A stretch of DNA of 64,000 nucleotides, from positions 6,646,645 through 6,710,644 of the forward strand of contig NZ_AP018178.1 of NCBI RefSeq assembly GCF_002368195.1, read 5' to 3'. The stretch comes from Calothrix sp. NIES-2100 (GTDB lineage: Bacteria > Cyanobacteriota > Cyanobacteriia > Cyanobacteriales > Nostocaceae). Positions 16,087 to 24,830 of this stretch are shown in pieces; positions within the stretch are counted from its first letter, which is position 1; every line of letters begins with the position of its first letter. A model generated the notes under the pieces. It ran no database searches. It saw only the letters and a list, made by a program, of their open reading frames with translations, and was not told the DNA's origin. Both the position numbers and the translations under genes were made by a program.

Positions 16087-17754
16087 CTAGGGCTGAATCT
16101 CGTTACTGAGAATTTTAATTTGAGTACCAGGATAGTAAAATTGGAGAATTTTGGGACTAGACCAACCTAGCTTGGCTAAATTTTGTGCACCAATTTGACT
16201 CAAACCAACTCCATGTCCGAATCCTCCACCAATAAAGGCGTATCCCCACACACTTGATTGTCCTTTGTTGAGGGGTTGAATGTAAAATAGTGTGCTGATG
16301 GGAGCAGCAAAGGCACTACGAACTTCGTCTTTGTGTAAATTAAAAACTCCAATATCAGTTTTCACAGCTAGTTCGAGAATGCGTCCGCTAGCAGACCGCT
16401 TGACTACGGCCATGGCTTCAATTTTTTTAAATTTACTATAGGGACTTTTTTTAACTTGCAAAAATTTCTGCAAGCCCTTAGTAATATCTTCTAGGCTGGT
16501 TTCTTTACGCCAGCGGAATAGATCCCCGTCGCTTTCATTAAATCCTTGTCGCAGATTAATAAACTGCTGAAAATTCTTTTCATCCGCTAAATTCTGTCGA
16601 GACAAGTCCCAAATATTAATAGGCGCATCCAGTATTGGTTTAAGATAGGGACGATCCTCTCCATTCCAGATATCACTGAAGGAAGCAGTAACACCGCCAG
16701 TAGTTGAGGAATAAAGAGCATCTACTAGCTGGTTTTGATAAGTTAATACCATGCCTTTAGTTGCCGCGATCGCTCGGTCTGTATTGGGAGCAACTCCATT
16801 TAGCCCATAATAAACTTGGCAGTGCGTATCAGCACATAGCTGGTAGTTATCTACCGCGAATCTACGCAAATTACGTAAAACGTAAGTGCGGGCAAGAATT
16901 GCCTGAGCTTCTACAGAAGACGCTGGTGCATTAGTCCCAATTTCATAAGGTACAACCCCCCGTAAATAAGTTTCTAATGGCACTTCGTTAACCAGAGTAT
17001 ACGTACCATAAGCATTGGGCTGTAAAATCATTTGCCCAGCGTAAAGACGAGCCTTCTCTGGGTTGGCAGTTGAATTTACGCGAATCAAGCTTTTATCTGT
17101 ACTAATTGTTACATTGCTCCGGCTGTAACGTTTACCATTTATTACCCAACTCACCCGAGGCAATTTTGGCAAAACTTTTGTATCCAGGTATGCGATATTC
17201 TGACTAGAAGCTGGCAAACTCTGCAATAGTAGTCTTCGCAATAAAGGAGTGTTGTACACATCTCGTTTAGCCCAAACTTGCCAGCGTTCGGGCTGAGCTA
17301 TTTCTACCTCTATTCCCTGAGAACGCCAACTTTGGGCACTGTCTTCAGCAGTTTCAAAGGTGCGGTACGTACCTAAAACCACCACCTCATCAACTTTTGC
17401 TTGAGGTAACGTTTCCATTACCGTTTCTAACTTGACTGGATTGTTGGTGACTAGGGTTTCCTCCCGATTCCCGGTGATAAATTTCAGCTTTATGCGATCG
17501 CCTTTACTTGGTTCCAATTGCAGCTTGGCTGTGGGTTTTTCCCCAAATCTTTGGACAATCCCAATTTTCAAAACCACATCCTTAGTTTTGCTCCCAGTGC
17601 TTGAGGCAGCAGTTAGCCCTAATAAACAAAATGCTATCAGTAGAGTACGGGAAAAATTCCAGTACGACTTTTTCTGTTGAACTTGATTCTGCCCCTTGAC
17701 GCGGCGTTGGAGCGGATTTGCCAGTTGCTTTGTAACGTAGTGGTTTTGTCCCAT
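16087..17754 (-). CDS. SpoIID/LytB-domain cell-wall protein
   Basis: 555 aa from ATG 17754, chosen over an upstream ATG (17811) because TTGGAGCAATC precedes it. A membrane anchor or signal (LLIAFCLLGLTAAS) sits near residues 32-48. A beta-rich N-terminal region with an SPOR-like stretch precedes the SpoIID domain from about residue 220 to the end, with NEVPLETYLRGVVPYEIG, EAQAILARTYVLRN, SSTTGGVTASF and a C-terminal GGGFGHGVGLSQIGAQ block. SpoIID is a lytic transglycosylase in sporulators. In cyanobacteria the relatives are presumed peptidoglycan remodelling proteins in the periplasm. It stands alone, convergent with tnpB. Confidence 0.88.
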   Translation of the reverse strand: MGQNHYVTKQLANPLQRRVKGQNQVQQKKSYWNFSRTLLIAFCLLGLTAASSTGSKTKDVVLKIGIVQRFGEKPTAKLQLEPSKGDRIKLKFITGNREETLVTNNPVKLETVMETLPQAKVDEVVVLGTYRTFETAEDSAQSWRSQGIEVEIAQPERWQVWAKRDVYNTPLLRRLLLQSLPASSQNIAYLDTKVLPKLPRVSWVINGKRYSRSNVTISTDKSLIRVNSTANPEKARLYAGQMILQPNAYGTYTLVNEVPLETYLRGVVPYEIGTNAPASSVEAQAILARTYVLRNLRRFAVDNYQLCADTHCQVYYGLNGVAPNTDRAIAATKGMVLTYQNQLVDALYSSTTGGVTASFSDIWNGEDRPYLKPILDAPINIWDLSRQNLADEKNFQQFINLRQGFNESDGDLFRWRKETSLEDITKGLQKFLQVKKSPYSKFKKIEAMAVVKRSASGRILELAVKTDIGVFNLHKDEVRSAFAAPISTLFYIQPLNKGQSSVWGYAFIGGGFGHGVGLSQIGAQNLAKLGWSSPKILQFYYPGTQIKILSNEIQP

Positions 17755-17864
17755 GATTGCTCCAATGATACCATTACCAGTTTTGCCCCAATAGTTGCAA
17801 AACAAAGTCATAACGAGTATGATTTATTTATGGTCAAAAAAGGAATTTAGTTAGAAAACACCTG

Positions 17865-18128
17865 ATGGTTAGAATCCAAGAAATTCCCATAAATCAAATT
17901 AAGCGTCCCTTACCCCGGACAAACGATCCCAATAAAGTACAAGCCTTGATGGAATCGATTGCGGCGATCGGACAGCAAGAACCCATAGATGTCCTAGAAG
18001 TAGATGGACTGTATTATGGCTTTTCTGGTTGCCATCGCTATGAAGCTTGCCAACGTCTAGGCAAAGAGACAATCTTAGCTAGAGTCCGCAAAGCGCCGAG
18101 CAGCGTTCTCAAGATGCATCTAGCATGA
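17865..18128 (+). CDS. srx: Sulfiredoxin
   Basis: 87 aa. Sulfiredoxin uses ATP to reduce the over-oxidised (sulfinic) cysteine of 2-Cys peroxiredoxins. The signature FSGCHR at residues 53-58 contains the single catalytic C56. The ParB-like fold start IPINQIKRPLPR and EACQRLGKETI are also conserved in the family. Length is right for the cyanobacterial enzyme. It lies 77 bp before dps on the same strand, which groups two peroxide-defence genes, although heptamer repeats separate them. Divergent from the SpoIID-like gene. Confidence 0.92.
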   Translation: MVRIQEIPINQIKRPLPRTNDPNKVQALMESIAAIGQQEPIDVLEVDGLYYGFSGCHRYEACQRLGKETILARVRKAPSSVLKMHLA

Positions 18129-18205
18129 GCCATTGTCAATGGTCAAGAAAAAAAAGCAACAATGGACAACTGACAACTAATTAAATAACCGATTAGGAGA
18201 AAATT

Positions 18206-18697
18206 ATGCCATCTAAATCAGAAAGTCTACCTTTGAATATCGGTATTGATGATGCTAGTAGAGCTAAAATTGCTGAGGGTTTGTCTCGGCTTTTGGCTGA
18301 TACTTATACACTGTATCTTAAAACACATAATTTCCATTGGAATGTGACTGGGCCAATGTTCCAAACCTTGCACTTAATGTTCGAGACCCAGTATACAGAA
18401 CTAGCCTTAGCGGTTGATTTAATCGCCGAACGGATTAGAGCGCTTGGTTATCCAGCACCGGGAACCTACAGCGAATACGCTAAACTAAGTTCAATTCCCG
18501 AAACTCCAGGAGTTCCGAAAGCTAAGGAAATGATCCGCCTACTAGTCGAAGGACAAGAGGCTGTGGTGAGAACTGCGCGGTCTGTTTTTCCTGTAGTAGA
18601 CGAAGTTAACGACGAACCCACTGCCGACTTATTGACTCAACGTATGCAAGTACATGAAAAGACAGCTTGGATGCTGAGAAGTTTGTTGGAAGAATAA
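18206..18697 (+). CDS. dps: Dps-family ferritin-like DNA-binding protein
   Basis: 163 aa with AGGAG 7 nt before the ATG. Dps dodecamers oxidise and store iron using peroxide and can protect DNA. The inter-subunit ferroxidase ligands are recognisable: H44 in HNFHWNV, H56 in LHLMFE, and D71 and E75 in VDLIAERI. The N-terminal tail is short and only mildly basic, so DNA binding is uncertain. The C-terminus ends EKTAWMLRSLLEE as in typical bacterial Dps. Nostocales carry several Dps paralogues, and which one this is cannot be told. Confidence 0.92.
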   Translation: MPSKSESLPLNIGIDDASRAKIAEGLSRLLADTYTLYLKTHNFHWNVTGPMFQTLHLMFETQYTELALAVDLIAERIRALGYPAPGTYSEYAKLSSIPETPGVPKAKEMIRLLVEGQEAVVRTARSVFPVVDEVNDEPTADLLTQRMQVHEKTAWMLRSLLEE

Positions 18698-18709
18698 GGG
18701 ACTAGGGAC

Positions 18710-18775
18710 AAGGGGGACAAGGAAGACAAGGAAGACAAGGAAGACAAATGCCCAATGCCCCATGCCCCATGCCCA
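18710..18775. repeat. Heptamer/nonamer tandem repeats spanning a start codon
   Basis: Three to four GGAAGACAA units are followed by ATGCCCA and ATGCCCC heptamers. The start codon of the next gene and its only Shine-Dalgarno-like AGGA lie inside this repeat block, so copy-number change would alter the gene's 5' end. Confidence 0.7.
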
Positions 18776-19461
18776 ATTCTAATTTCACCCACTTGTTACA
18801 AAAATTAATGCAGCAGGTGGGTATTTCGAGTTTTAAAGCGCTAAGTCGTGCTGCTGGTGTTTCCGAACGTCAAATTTTGCGTCTGCGCCAGGGAAAGCTG
18901 GCACAGATGCGAGTAGATATACTATTAAAACTGTCTCAAGTATTGCAAATAAAATTGGATGAATTAGTATTAAATTTTTCAGAATTGAGTCCGGATAGCA
19001 GCTTCAATAAGGACAAAGAGAAAAAAAATCAGCATTCAACACCGATAAATACTGAGCAAAAATTATTACAAAAAATTTCGGAATTAGAAAGCGAGTATGA
19101 GCGATCGCATCTGGCGCTAAAACAGCAGCGAGAGATATTGCTTCAAGAGTTTCAGCAGCAGAGTTTGCAACATTTAGAATCATTGTTATTGCAATGGCCG
19201 ACAGCCGCACAAAAAGCTGAAGAAAATCCGCAGCTAGCAGCGATTAAAATAGTACCGTTGGTGCAAAAGCCCCTAGAAAAACTATTACTTGCATGGGGAA
19301 TAGAAGCGATCGCATCGGTGGGCGCAGAATTACCTTACGATCCCCAATGGCACCAGTTGATGGACGGAAATCTACAACCAGGTGAAATAGTCAAGGTGCG
19401 TTACATTGGCTATCGTCAAGGAGAAAAGCTACTTTATCGAGCTAAAGTCAGTCCCGTTTGA
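18748..19461 (+). CDS. HTH (XRE-like) protein with GrpE-like C-terminal domain
   Basis: 237 aa; the start is either ATG 18748 or ATG 18769, both inside a repeat. Residues about 15-75 form a helix-turn-helix of the XRE type (SSFKALSRAAGVSERQILRL). Residues about 105-145 are a long coiled coil. The last 45 residues (YDPQWHQLMDG, PGEIVKVRYIGYRQGEKLL) read like the beta-domain of the nucleotide-exchange factor GrpE, including the final RAKV. The coiled coil plus beta-domain order is also that of GrpE. I infer a DNA-binding GrpE relative, perhaps linking DnaK to transcription. A housekeeping grpE is expected elsewhere. Function is untested here. Confidence 0.68.
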   Translation: MPNAPCPMPNSNFTHLLQKLMQQVGISSFKALSRAAGVSERQILRLRQGKLAQMRVDILLKLSQVLQIKLDELVLNFSELSPDSSFNKDKEKKNQHSTPINTEQKLLQKISELESEYERSHLALKQQREILLQEFQQQSLQHLESLLLQWPTAAQKAEENPQLAAIKIVPLVQKPLEKLLLAWGIEAIASVGAELPYDPQWHQLMDGNLQPGEIVKVRYIGYRQGEKLLYRAKVSPV

Positions 19462-19801
19462 GCAATTTCCAGGAAAAGTGTTAAGACATCCCTAAGATTT
19501 GGGAATTATATAAAATAAGAGGCGAACTATTCCAATAGTGTTTTCTATTGTAGTCGCTCTCAATCGGCGGCTGAGATTATGTCCAGTAAATTATTCATCA
19601 TTGTTACCAGACGACTATCCTAACTCCTGCTATCGGAGAAATTGGCTGGTGCTAAAGGCATAGTTGATGATTTTGTCGTCAGCGTCAAGGCTGCTTCAAT
19701 ATCCACCGATTAAAGTCCTGACAACGAACTTATTCTCTGAAGAGAACTAATGTTATGAACCACTAGTACGTCGTGAATTCGCTCATCGCAAACGCTTCTC
19801 G

Positions 19802-19829
19802 TTCGCATCTCCCCAAGGGGAGATGCGAA
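19802..19829. repeat. Perfect 13-bp palindrome
   Basis: TTCGCATCTCCCC and GGGGAGATGCGAA are separated only by AA, a near-continuous 28-bp palindrome. It could extrude as a cruciform or form a stable RNA hairpin. It belongs to a block of dispersed GC-rich repeats (19780-19920). Confidence 0.75.
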
Positions 19830-19892
19830 GCATTGCGAGCGCAGCCAAGATGCGTAATGCTTTCGACGAAGTCGTTACCGCAGGCTAGCACA

Positions 19893-19914
19893 ACCCTCTC
19901 CCGTGGGAGAGGGT
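19893..19914. repeat. 10-bp palindrome
   Basis: ACCCTCTCCC and GGGAGAGGGT are separated by GT. This form of repeat (CCCTCTCCC...GGGAGAGGG) is common in cyanobacterial intergenic DNA. Confidence 0.7.
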
Positions 19915-20165
19915 GAGCGCTTTTTGAGGGTAGATTAGCAATCTCAAAATTCAGGTATCTAGTTAGTTATTAGTTAGTTATTAGTTAATAATTGGTAGTT
20001 CTGGATTCAGATTTGGTTGATGTTGATAACCTATGATACAGCATTCAGTATTAGTAGTACATGAACTTATCTACATTGAGGGTTTATCAAATAAAATATG
20101 TGTGCTATATAATACTTAAAATCATCACAACATCAGTTTTATTTAGAAAATCAGGATAAAATATC

Positions 20166-20495
20166 ATGAAACAATCAGAAGTGCAAGTTATTAAGCTCAG
20201 CGGAATTATCAATTCAGCCACATCGCAAGAATTGCGTCAAAGACTCAATGAATTAATAGAAGAAGGTGCAAAAATTGTGTTAGTCGATTTTCAGGATGTG
20301 ACGTTTATGGATAGTTCTGGGTTGGGAGCTTTGGTGTTAGCTTTCAAAAGCTTAAGAGCGGCAAATAGCCAGATGGCACTTTGTTCAATTAATGAACAAG
20401 TAAGGATATTATTTGAATTAACTAGTATGGATAAGGTGTTTGAAATATTTGCTAATCAAGATGAATTTCACGAAGCTATACTTTCTAAAACTTAA
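20166..20495 (+). CDS. STAS-domain anti-sigma-factor antagonist (SpoIIAA/RsbV type)
   Basis: 109 aa. The STAS fold is complete and the phosphorylation motif MDSSGLGAL is at residues 48-56, with the phospho-acceptor serine in D49-S-S-G. Antagonists of this kind are released from or captured by anti-sigma kinases depending on phosphorylation. The gene ends exactly where the convergent PP2C-type phosphatase gene ends (20495/20496), and that enzyme is its plausible phosphatase. No serine kinase of the RsbW type is in the window. Confidence 0.92.
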   Translation: MKQSEVQVIKLSGIINSATSQELRQRLNELIEEGAKIVLVDFQDVTFMDSSGLGALVLAFKSLRAANSQMALCSINEQVRILFELTSMDKVFEIFANQDEFHEAILSKT

Positions 20496-21632
20496 TTAAT
20501 CAAATTTAATTTCCATAATAGATAAGTCATCATTAAAAGTTTCTTGAGAATGCAAAGCCATTAAATAATTCAAGACTTGATCTAGATGAGGTTCAATGTT
20601 ATGCCGCAAACTGATGAGTAGCTGAATAAATGCATCCAAACTCCAAATTGTGCCGTCTGATTTAGTAATTTCGTAAGCGCCGTCACTAAAAATATAAAGA
20701 GTACTGGGTGTTTGAATTTCGCAAACATCATCTTTATATTTTGCCTCGGGAAACATCCCAACCGGCATACCGGGAGTTCTCAAAAGTTTAACTTCAACGT
20801 TCTTGAGATGCTCACAAGATAATAATATTGCGGGTGGATGTCCGGCGCTAGCATAAATTAGCTGGCGCTTAACTGTGTTATAGACTCCATACCAGATAGT
20901 AAAGTATTTATCATTTTGATAACTAATCTGAAAAGTGTCATTTAATGCTTTGAGAACATGACTTGGTTGATAGTAATTGAGGTTACCAAGAGCGCGCGAT
21001 CGCAGCAAGTTTAACACAGAAATCGAGGGAAGAGTGGCTTTAAGTCCATGTCCGGCGGTATCTAGGAGGTAGATAGCCAAACAATCAGCATCCAGCCAGT
21101 AGTAATCAAAACAATCACCACCGAGTTGTCGCGAGGGAATAAATCGGTAATTGATGCTCAAGGGTTCGGTAATAGGAAGAGGTAAAAGCGATCGCACATA
21201 GTCTGCGGCTTCTGCTAACTCTGCTTCTAGAAGCAGCTTTTGGGTTTGCAAATCCCGACTTAAAATATGTAGACGCAATCCTGCTCTTACCCTGGCTTGC
21301 AATTCGTGCTGTTCGATAGGTTTAGAGATAAAATCATCAGCACCAGCATCTAAACCCTTGACGCGATCGGCAACTGAATCCAAAGAAGTTAATAAAATAA
21401 AGAATATAGTAGACAACTTGGGATCTGTCTTGATGCGATCGCAAACCTCTAAACCATTCAAACCAGGCATAATCCAATCACATATAATTAGTGCTGGATG
21501 ACAAGCAAGTACTTGATTAAGTCCTTCCTCTCCGTTACAAGCAGTAACTACTTCGTAACCCTGTTTTTCTAATATCCTTTTTAGGAGTATGACGATAGAA
21601 TTATCATCATCAATTACTAGTATTTTAAACAT
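20496..21632 (-). CDS. Response regulator with SpoIIE/PP2C phosphatase output domain
   Basis: 378 aa from ATG 21632. A longer frame to 21716 only translates TCAATAG-type repeat DNA, so it is rejected. Residues 1-125 are a receiver domain (acid pocket D8-D10, phospho-acceptor D52 in CDWIMPG). A coiled-coil linker follows, then a SpoIIE/RsbU-type PP2C domain (GGDCFDYY, DTAGHGLKAT, YASAGHPPAI, FSDGAYE, FNDDLSIM) with the metal-binding aspartates present. It should dephosphorylate a STAS protein in response to a histidine kinase. The STAS gene abuts it tail to tail. The cognate kinase is not in view. Confidence 0.92.
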   Translation of the reverse strand: MFKILVIDDDNSIVILLKRILEKQGYEVVTACNGEEGLNQVLACHPALIICDWIMPGLNGLEVCDRIKTDPKLSTIFFILLTSLDSVADRVKGLDAGADDFISKPIEQHELQARVRAGLRLHILSRDLQTQKLLLEAELAEAADYVRSLLPLPITEPLSINYRFIPSRQLGGDCFDYYWLDADCLAIYLLDTAGHGLKATLPSISVLNLLRSRALGNLNYYQPSHVLKALNDTFQISYQNDKYFTIWYGVYNTVKRQLIYASAGHPPAILLSCEHLKNVEVKLLRTPGMPVGMFPEAKYKDDVCEIQTPSTLYIFSDGAYEITKSDGTIWSLDAFIQLLISLRHNIEPHLDQVLNYLMALHSQETFNDDLSIMEIKFD

Positions 21633-21639
21633 AGACAAA

Positions 21640-21722
21640 GGCGAGGAAGTCAATAGTTCAGAGTCAATAGTCCAGAGTCCAGAGTCAATAGTCAAAAGTT
21701 CAGAGTCAATAGTCAAAAGACT
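21640..21722. repeat. Degenerate heptamer repeats upstream of the response regulator
   Basis: GTCAATAGT/CCAGAGT heptamers occupy this stretch directly before the start codon, and in frame they give a false N-terminal extension of repeating TIDSELL-type residues. Confidence 0.65.
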
Positions 21723-21826
21723 CTAGTTGAGAATTTCTGGAGAATTGACCATTAACAAATGACAAATCACAATTGACAGGCTTAACTAGCAATATATGAC
21801 ACTTGCGTAAATTTTGATATTTTAAA

Positions 21827-22624
21827 TTATGATGGCGGGGAAAGAGGATTCAGCCAAAAGAGCATAGCAGTTTTTAATTGGTTCAAGTCACGGTATGCTT
21901 CTTGTTTAAACCATTGCCCTAAAGCATCAAAAGGTGTAAAAGATGCTCCTGTTTGCCATTTCATATCTTGGCCTAAAGGCGTGGTATGACTTCCAGGCAA
22001 AATTTGTACCGTCACCAACTCTGGAAAGCGTTCTTGTAAAATTTGGCTTAGAGCTTTTGATTGATCGAGGTTATCATTACGAAATTTTATCAATAAGTTG
22101 CGCCGGACATTGTAACGTGTTTGCACCAGCTTGTTAGTTTCCAGTGGGCTGGGAGTAAACTCAATTGTTAAAGCAGAATTGAACTGTTCCACTAGGGGGA
22201 TAGCATCTTTCGCAGCGTAATTGTTGAAAGAGATGAGAATGTTACCTGCACGTTCTACGTCAAACACGCTACCAATTAATAAATGGAGTTTGCAACCCAT
22301 GCTGTGTCCGATACCGTAGATGGGAAGGTAAAGCTTGCGTAATGCTGAAGATTCCCGGAGTCGTTCGAGAGTGCGCTCAAAGTTTAGCAGTACAGATTTA
22401 GCGATCGCAATATGATCTAGCGTATTGACAAAAGGGGTTGCTATTATAACATATCCTTTACTTGCTAGCTGTTCTAGTAGCCAACGATAAGTTAGGTGGG
22501 GTGCAGTAGCTACGAAAGCACCTCCTAAGAAATGAATGATCCCGATGGGATTTCGGGGAATCAGCACCCAGTTACCTCGAAGTTCTTGCCATTCCATGCC
22601 GATAGGCGATCGCTTAATTAACAT
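21827..22624 (-). CDS. DUF1350 alpha/beta-hydrolase-like protein
   Basis: 265 aa from ATG 22624; an internal ATG at 22597 (MEWQELRGNW) is an equally good start. The protein has an alpha/beta-hydrolase layout: HFLGGAF near residue 31 as oxyanion-hole region and GIGHSMGCKLH with nucleophile-elbow S108. A late GSHTTPLG may give the histidine. This matches DUF1350, widespread in cyanobacteria and plastids with unknown substrate. No signal peptide, so cytosolic. It precedes no clear operon partner; the small gene at 22664 lies upstream on the same strand with 39 bp between. Confidence 0.8.
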   Translation of the reverse strand: MLIKRSPIGMEWQELRGNWVLIPRNPIGIIHFLGGAFVATAPHLTYRWLLEQLASKGYVIIATPFVNTLDHIAIAKSVLLNFERTLERLRESSALRKLYLPIYGIGHSMGCKLHLLIGSVFDVERAGNILISFNNYAAKDAIPLVEQFNSALTIEFTPSPLETNKLVQTRYNVRRNLLIKFRNDNLDQSKALSQILQERFPELVTVQILPGSHTTPLGQDMKWQTGASFTPFDALGQWFKQEAYRDLNQLKTAMLFWLNPLSPPS

Positions 22625-22663
22625 ATCTTTATGTTAGACCAGCGATCGCCATAGTGGAATATT

Positions 22664-22975
22664 TTATTTTTCCAAAAAGTTTGTCAGCTTGAAATTAGAT
22701 GTACCTTCCCAACAGTGATTTAAACAGACATTGACTCTAGCATTGGGTGCATCAGCTGCTTCGCTAACTGCATTAAACTGTACCGCCGTCACAATGTACT
22801 CAAAAATAATGACACACTGTTTCATGGGCGACATTTTCTCAACCACAATTGTTTCTCCAATCTTGGGGATTTGCGGTAAATCCACAACAAACGTTTCCAT
22901 CTTTGGTTTTTCCAGTGGATTTTTAAAATTGAAGTACTTACAGTAAACAAGAACTTTCACTACCCAACCCACCAT
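22664..22975 (-). CDS. Small conserved-looking protein of unknown function
   Basis: 103 aa from ATG 22975; the 107-residue version needs a TTG start at 22987. No recognised domain. The sequence is well mixed, with motifs KNPLEKPKMETFVVDLPQIP and VNVCLNHCWEG, and lacks repeats, so it reads like a real globular protein rather than a shadow. The opposite-strand frame at 22731 is less plausible. It lies 39 bp upstream of the DUF1350 gene on the same strand and may be co-transcribed with it. Two or three cysteines could form a metal or disulfide site, which is speculation. Confidence 0.6.
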   Translation of the reverse strand: MVGWVVKVLVYCKYFNFKNPLEKPKMETFVVDLPQIPKIGETIVVEKMSPMKQCVIIFEYIVTAVQFNAVSEAADAPNARVNVCLNHCWEGTSNFKLTNFLEK

Positions 22976-23050
22976 TAAACAATTCAAAATTCAAAATTCT
23001 GATCTTTCTCACAAATGACTGTTGACACTTCGACAAGCTCAGTGCGGCGC

Positions 23051-23127
23051 TGTTGACTGTTGACTGTTGACTGTTGACTGTTGACTGTTGACTGTTGACT
23101 GTTGACTGTTGACTATTGACTGTTGCT
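23051..23127. repeat. TGTTGAC heptamer array
   Basis: Nine uninterrupted perfect TGTTGAC copies (23051-23113) are followed by TATTGAC and a partial copy. It lies just downstream of the unknown gene ending at 23127. Related GTCAACA heptamers occur near 28650, 31210, 32180 and 38560. Confidence 0.95.
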
Positions 23128-24725
23128 TACTTAACTCGCAACAAACCTCGTAAAAACATCATCATATTTACAAATATTGTTTCTAACCAAACCATAATAC
23201 TATCAAGCAATTCAAAGACTTTTTCTAAGAAGTGTTTTTCATACCCCATGAATGTCGCTTTTGTTTCGATCCAATCTGGCTTTGCTTCTATTTGAGTGTT
23301 TGCTTTACTATTACTGCTAGGTTGGTTAATAGAGGAATTGGTTTGTTTATTAGAGGTAACTTTACCAGATTTTTTCTGCGTCCGGGAGAGATTGGGGGAC
23401 GATTTTTTCTTTTGTGTTAAATCAGCATCAAGTTGAGTTTTTGGTAAAGAATTTTGATAATTCTTAACTGAATTTTTAGGTACTGAAGTTCTCGCTGATG
23501 AAGTTGAGGATAAAGCCTGCTGTGGAGTTTTCACAGTAGTCTCAGACTCGCCATACAAATCATTCCATGATAACCAAGTATCTGCGTTTACATCTTGATT
23601 TTCACTCTGGCTAATTATTGACTTTGGGGCAGGTCTATGAGCTAATCTTTTACCTGGGGATTTGATTTCTGTATTACTTGTCTCAAGTTTTTTGGAACTA
23701 TCAACACCAAGAAAGTAATTGAGAGCAGCTGCAATCACAGCCTCAAGATTGAACCCTTGATTTTCTAATTCATCACTAGTGGCTGTAATTTTTCCTCTAG
23801 CTGCTAACTCCTCTTTGCCATAAAGAAAAATATTAAATTGAGTTTGGGCGATTTGGATAATTTCTTGGCTACGTTGTTGTATCGGCACAATAGCCTTTGA
23901 TTCTAAATTTGCTAAAGCTGCATCGAGGAATGTTAAGGTTTTTTGGTAATTGAGTAAATCTTGAGACTTATTTACTTCCTCGTTTACTTTACCGGGAGTG
24001 AGAGCGGGTGTCTGTTCTGAGTTGCTAACAGTGAGTTTTGCTAATAAACGCTCAATTTCTGGTAAAGGTGAGGTTTGTTTTTTGACTTTCAATAAGCGCC
24101 AAGCACGCCAGTAGTCAGCGACTTCACTAATAATTTTGTCTTCTAATTTTGCTTGCTGTTGAGGTGTCAAAATGTCGAGAGTTTCATTATCCGCAGTAAC
24201 GAGTAATAAATTGCGCTTTGCTAAATTTGTGGCAATTCCTCGTACTATTGGATACATTGGCACAGGATTGAGACTCCTGACTGAATTCTCTGGAGTAGTT
24301 ATGGACTTGACAAGACTAGAGTTAGCAGTTGATTTACTCTTAAAAATTTTCTCCCGGAACAATTCTCGGAACCCTAAGGGATTTACCGATGATAATCTGT
24401 CGTTTGAGGGGGTGGTAGTCGCATCCGCAAATGGTAAATTTTTGACAGTCTCTAGTACATTGACTATGGGCGTGTCAGCATCTGGCGGAGTTTGTGGTTC
24501 TAACTGTAGTTTAGGTTGATTTGGTTGACCATCCAGGGTTCTCTCTGATGATTGGCTAGAATGCAACCACAGATATACAGGATAAAGTAGTACTTCAACA
24601 CCCCATTTAGTAGCTACTTGCACATAGCGAATGGTGTGTTCTACTTGTTCTGTCAACCGCCGAGATTGCTGGTGGACGAAGTTAAAGATTCTGCTTTGAT
24701 AACGACCAGAGGAACCAGAAGGCAT
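23127..24725 (-). CDS. Large conserved-looking cyanobacterial protein of unknown function
   Basis: 532 aa, ATG 24725. Residues 1-55 are basic and aromatic (QSRIFNFVHQQSRRLTEQVEHTIRYVQVATKWG) and end in a hydrophobic segment, perhaps a membrane-associated helix. The middle (60-330) is mixed helical with LPEIERLLAKL. Residues 330-480 are low complexity, Ser/Thr/Lys-rich and probably disordered. The last 35 residues are an amphipathic/hydrophobic helix (FELLDSIMVWLETIFVNMMM). I recognise no domain. The two hydrophobic ends around a disordered core suggest a peripheral membrane protein. It is divergent from the GH38 gene, sharing a roughly 105-bp promoter region. Confidence 0.7.
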   Translation of the reverse strand: MPSGSSGRYQSRIFNFVHQQSRRLTEQVEHTIRYVQVATKWGVEVLLYPVYLWLHSSQSSERTLDGQPNQPKLQLEPQTPPDADTPIVNVLETVKNLPFADATTTPSNDRLSSVNPLGFRELFREKIFKSKSTANSSLVKSITTPENSVRSLNPVPMYPIVRGIATNLAKRNLLLVTADNETLDILTPQQQAKLEDKIISEVADYWRAWRLLKVKKQTSPLPEIERLLAKLTVSNSEQTPALTPGKVNEEVNKSQDLLNYQKTLTFLDAALANLESKAIVPIQQRSQEIIQIAQTQFNIFLYGKEELAARGKITATSDELENQGFNLEAVIAAALNYFLGVDSSKKLETSNTEIKSPGKRLAHRPAPKSIISQSENQDVNADTWLSWNDLYGESETTVKTPQQALSSTSSARTSVPKNSVKNYQNSLPKTQLDADLTQKKKSSPNLSRTQKKSGKVTSNKQTNSSINQPSSNSKANTQIEAKPDWIETKATFMGYEKHFLEKVFELLDSIMVWLETIFVNMMMFLRGLLRVK

Positions 24726-24830
24726 GGTAGTGATTTGTTAGTTAGAACTTGATTGATCTGCGAAACTCCCACTGCACAGTCAAAACCAAAAACTGTTAAT
24801 TATTCTGAGTGCCCTAATCTTAGCCAAAAT

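Larger units (their letters stand above)
19462..20165. other. Intergenic region with palindromic repeats, no gene seen
   Basis: 704 bp. A CAATAG/CTATTG hairpin lies near 19542-19559, two large palindromes at 19802-19829 and 19893-19914, and TTAGTTA repeats at about 19960-19990. No frame has coding character. The last 100 bp, AT-rich, should hold the promoter of the STAS gene; an AGGA lies before its ATG. Confidence 0.5.

Noticed and set aside
23051..23127. Possible CRISPR-like array
   Set aside because: The unit is a 7-bp tandem repeat with no spacers.
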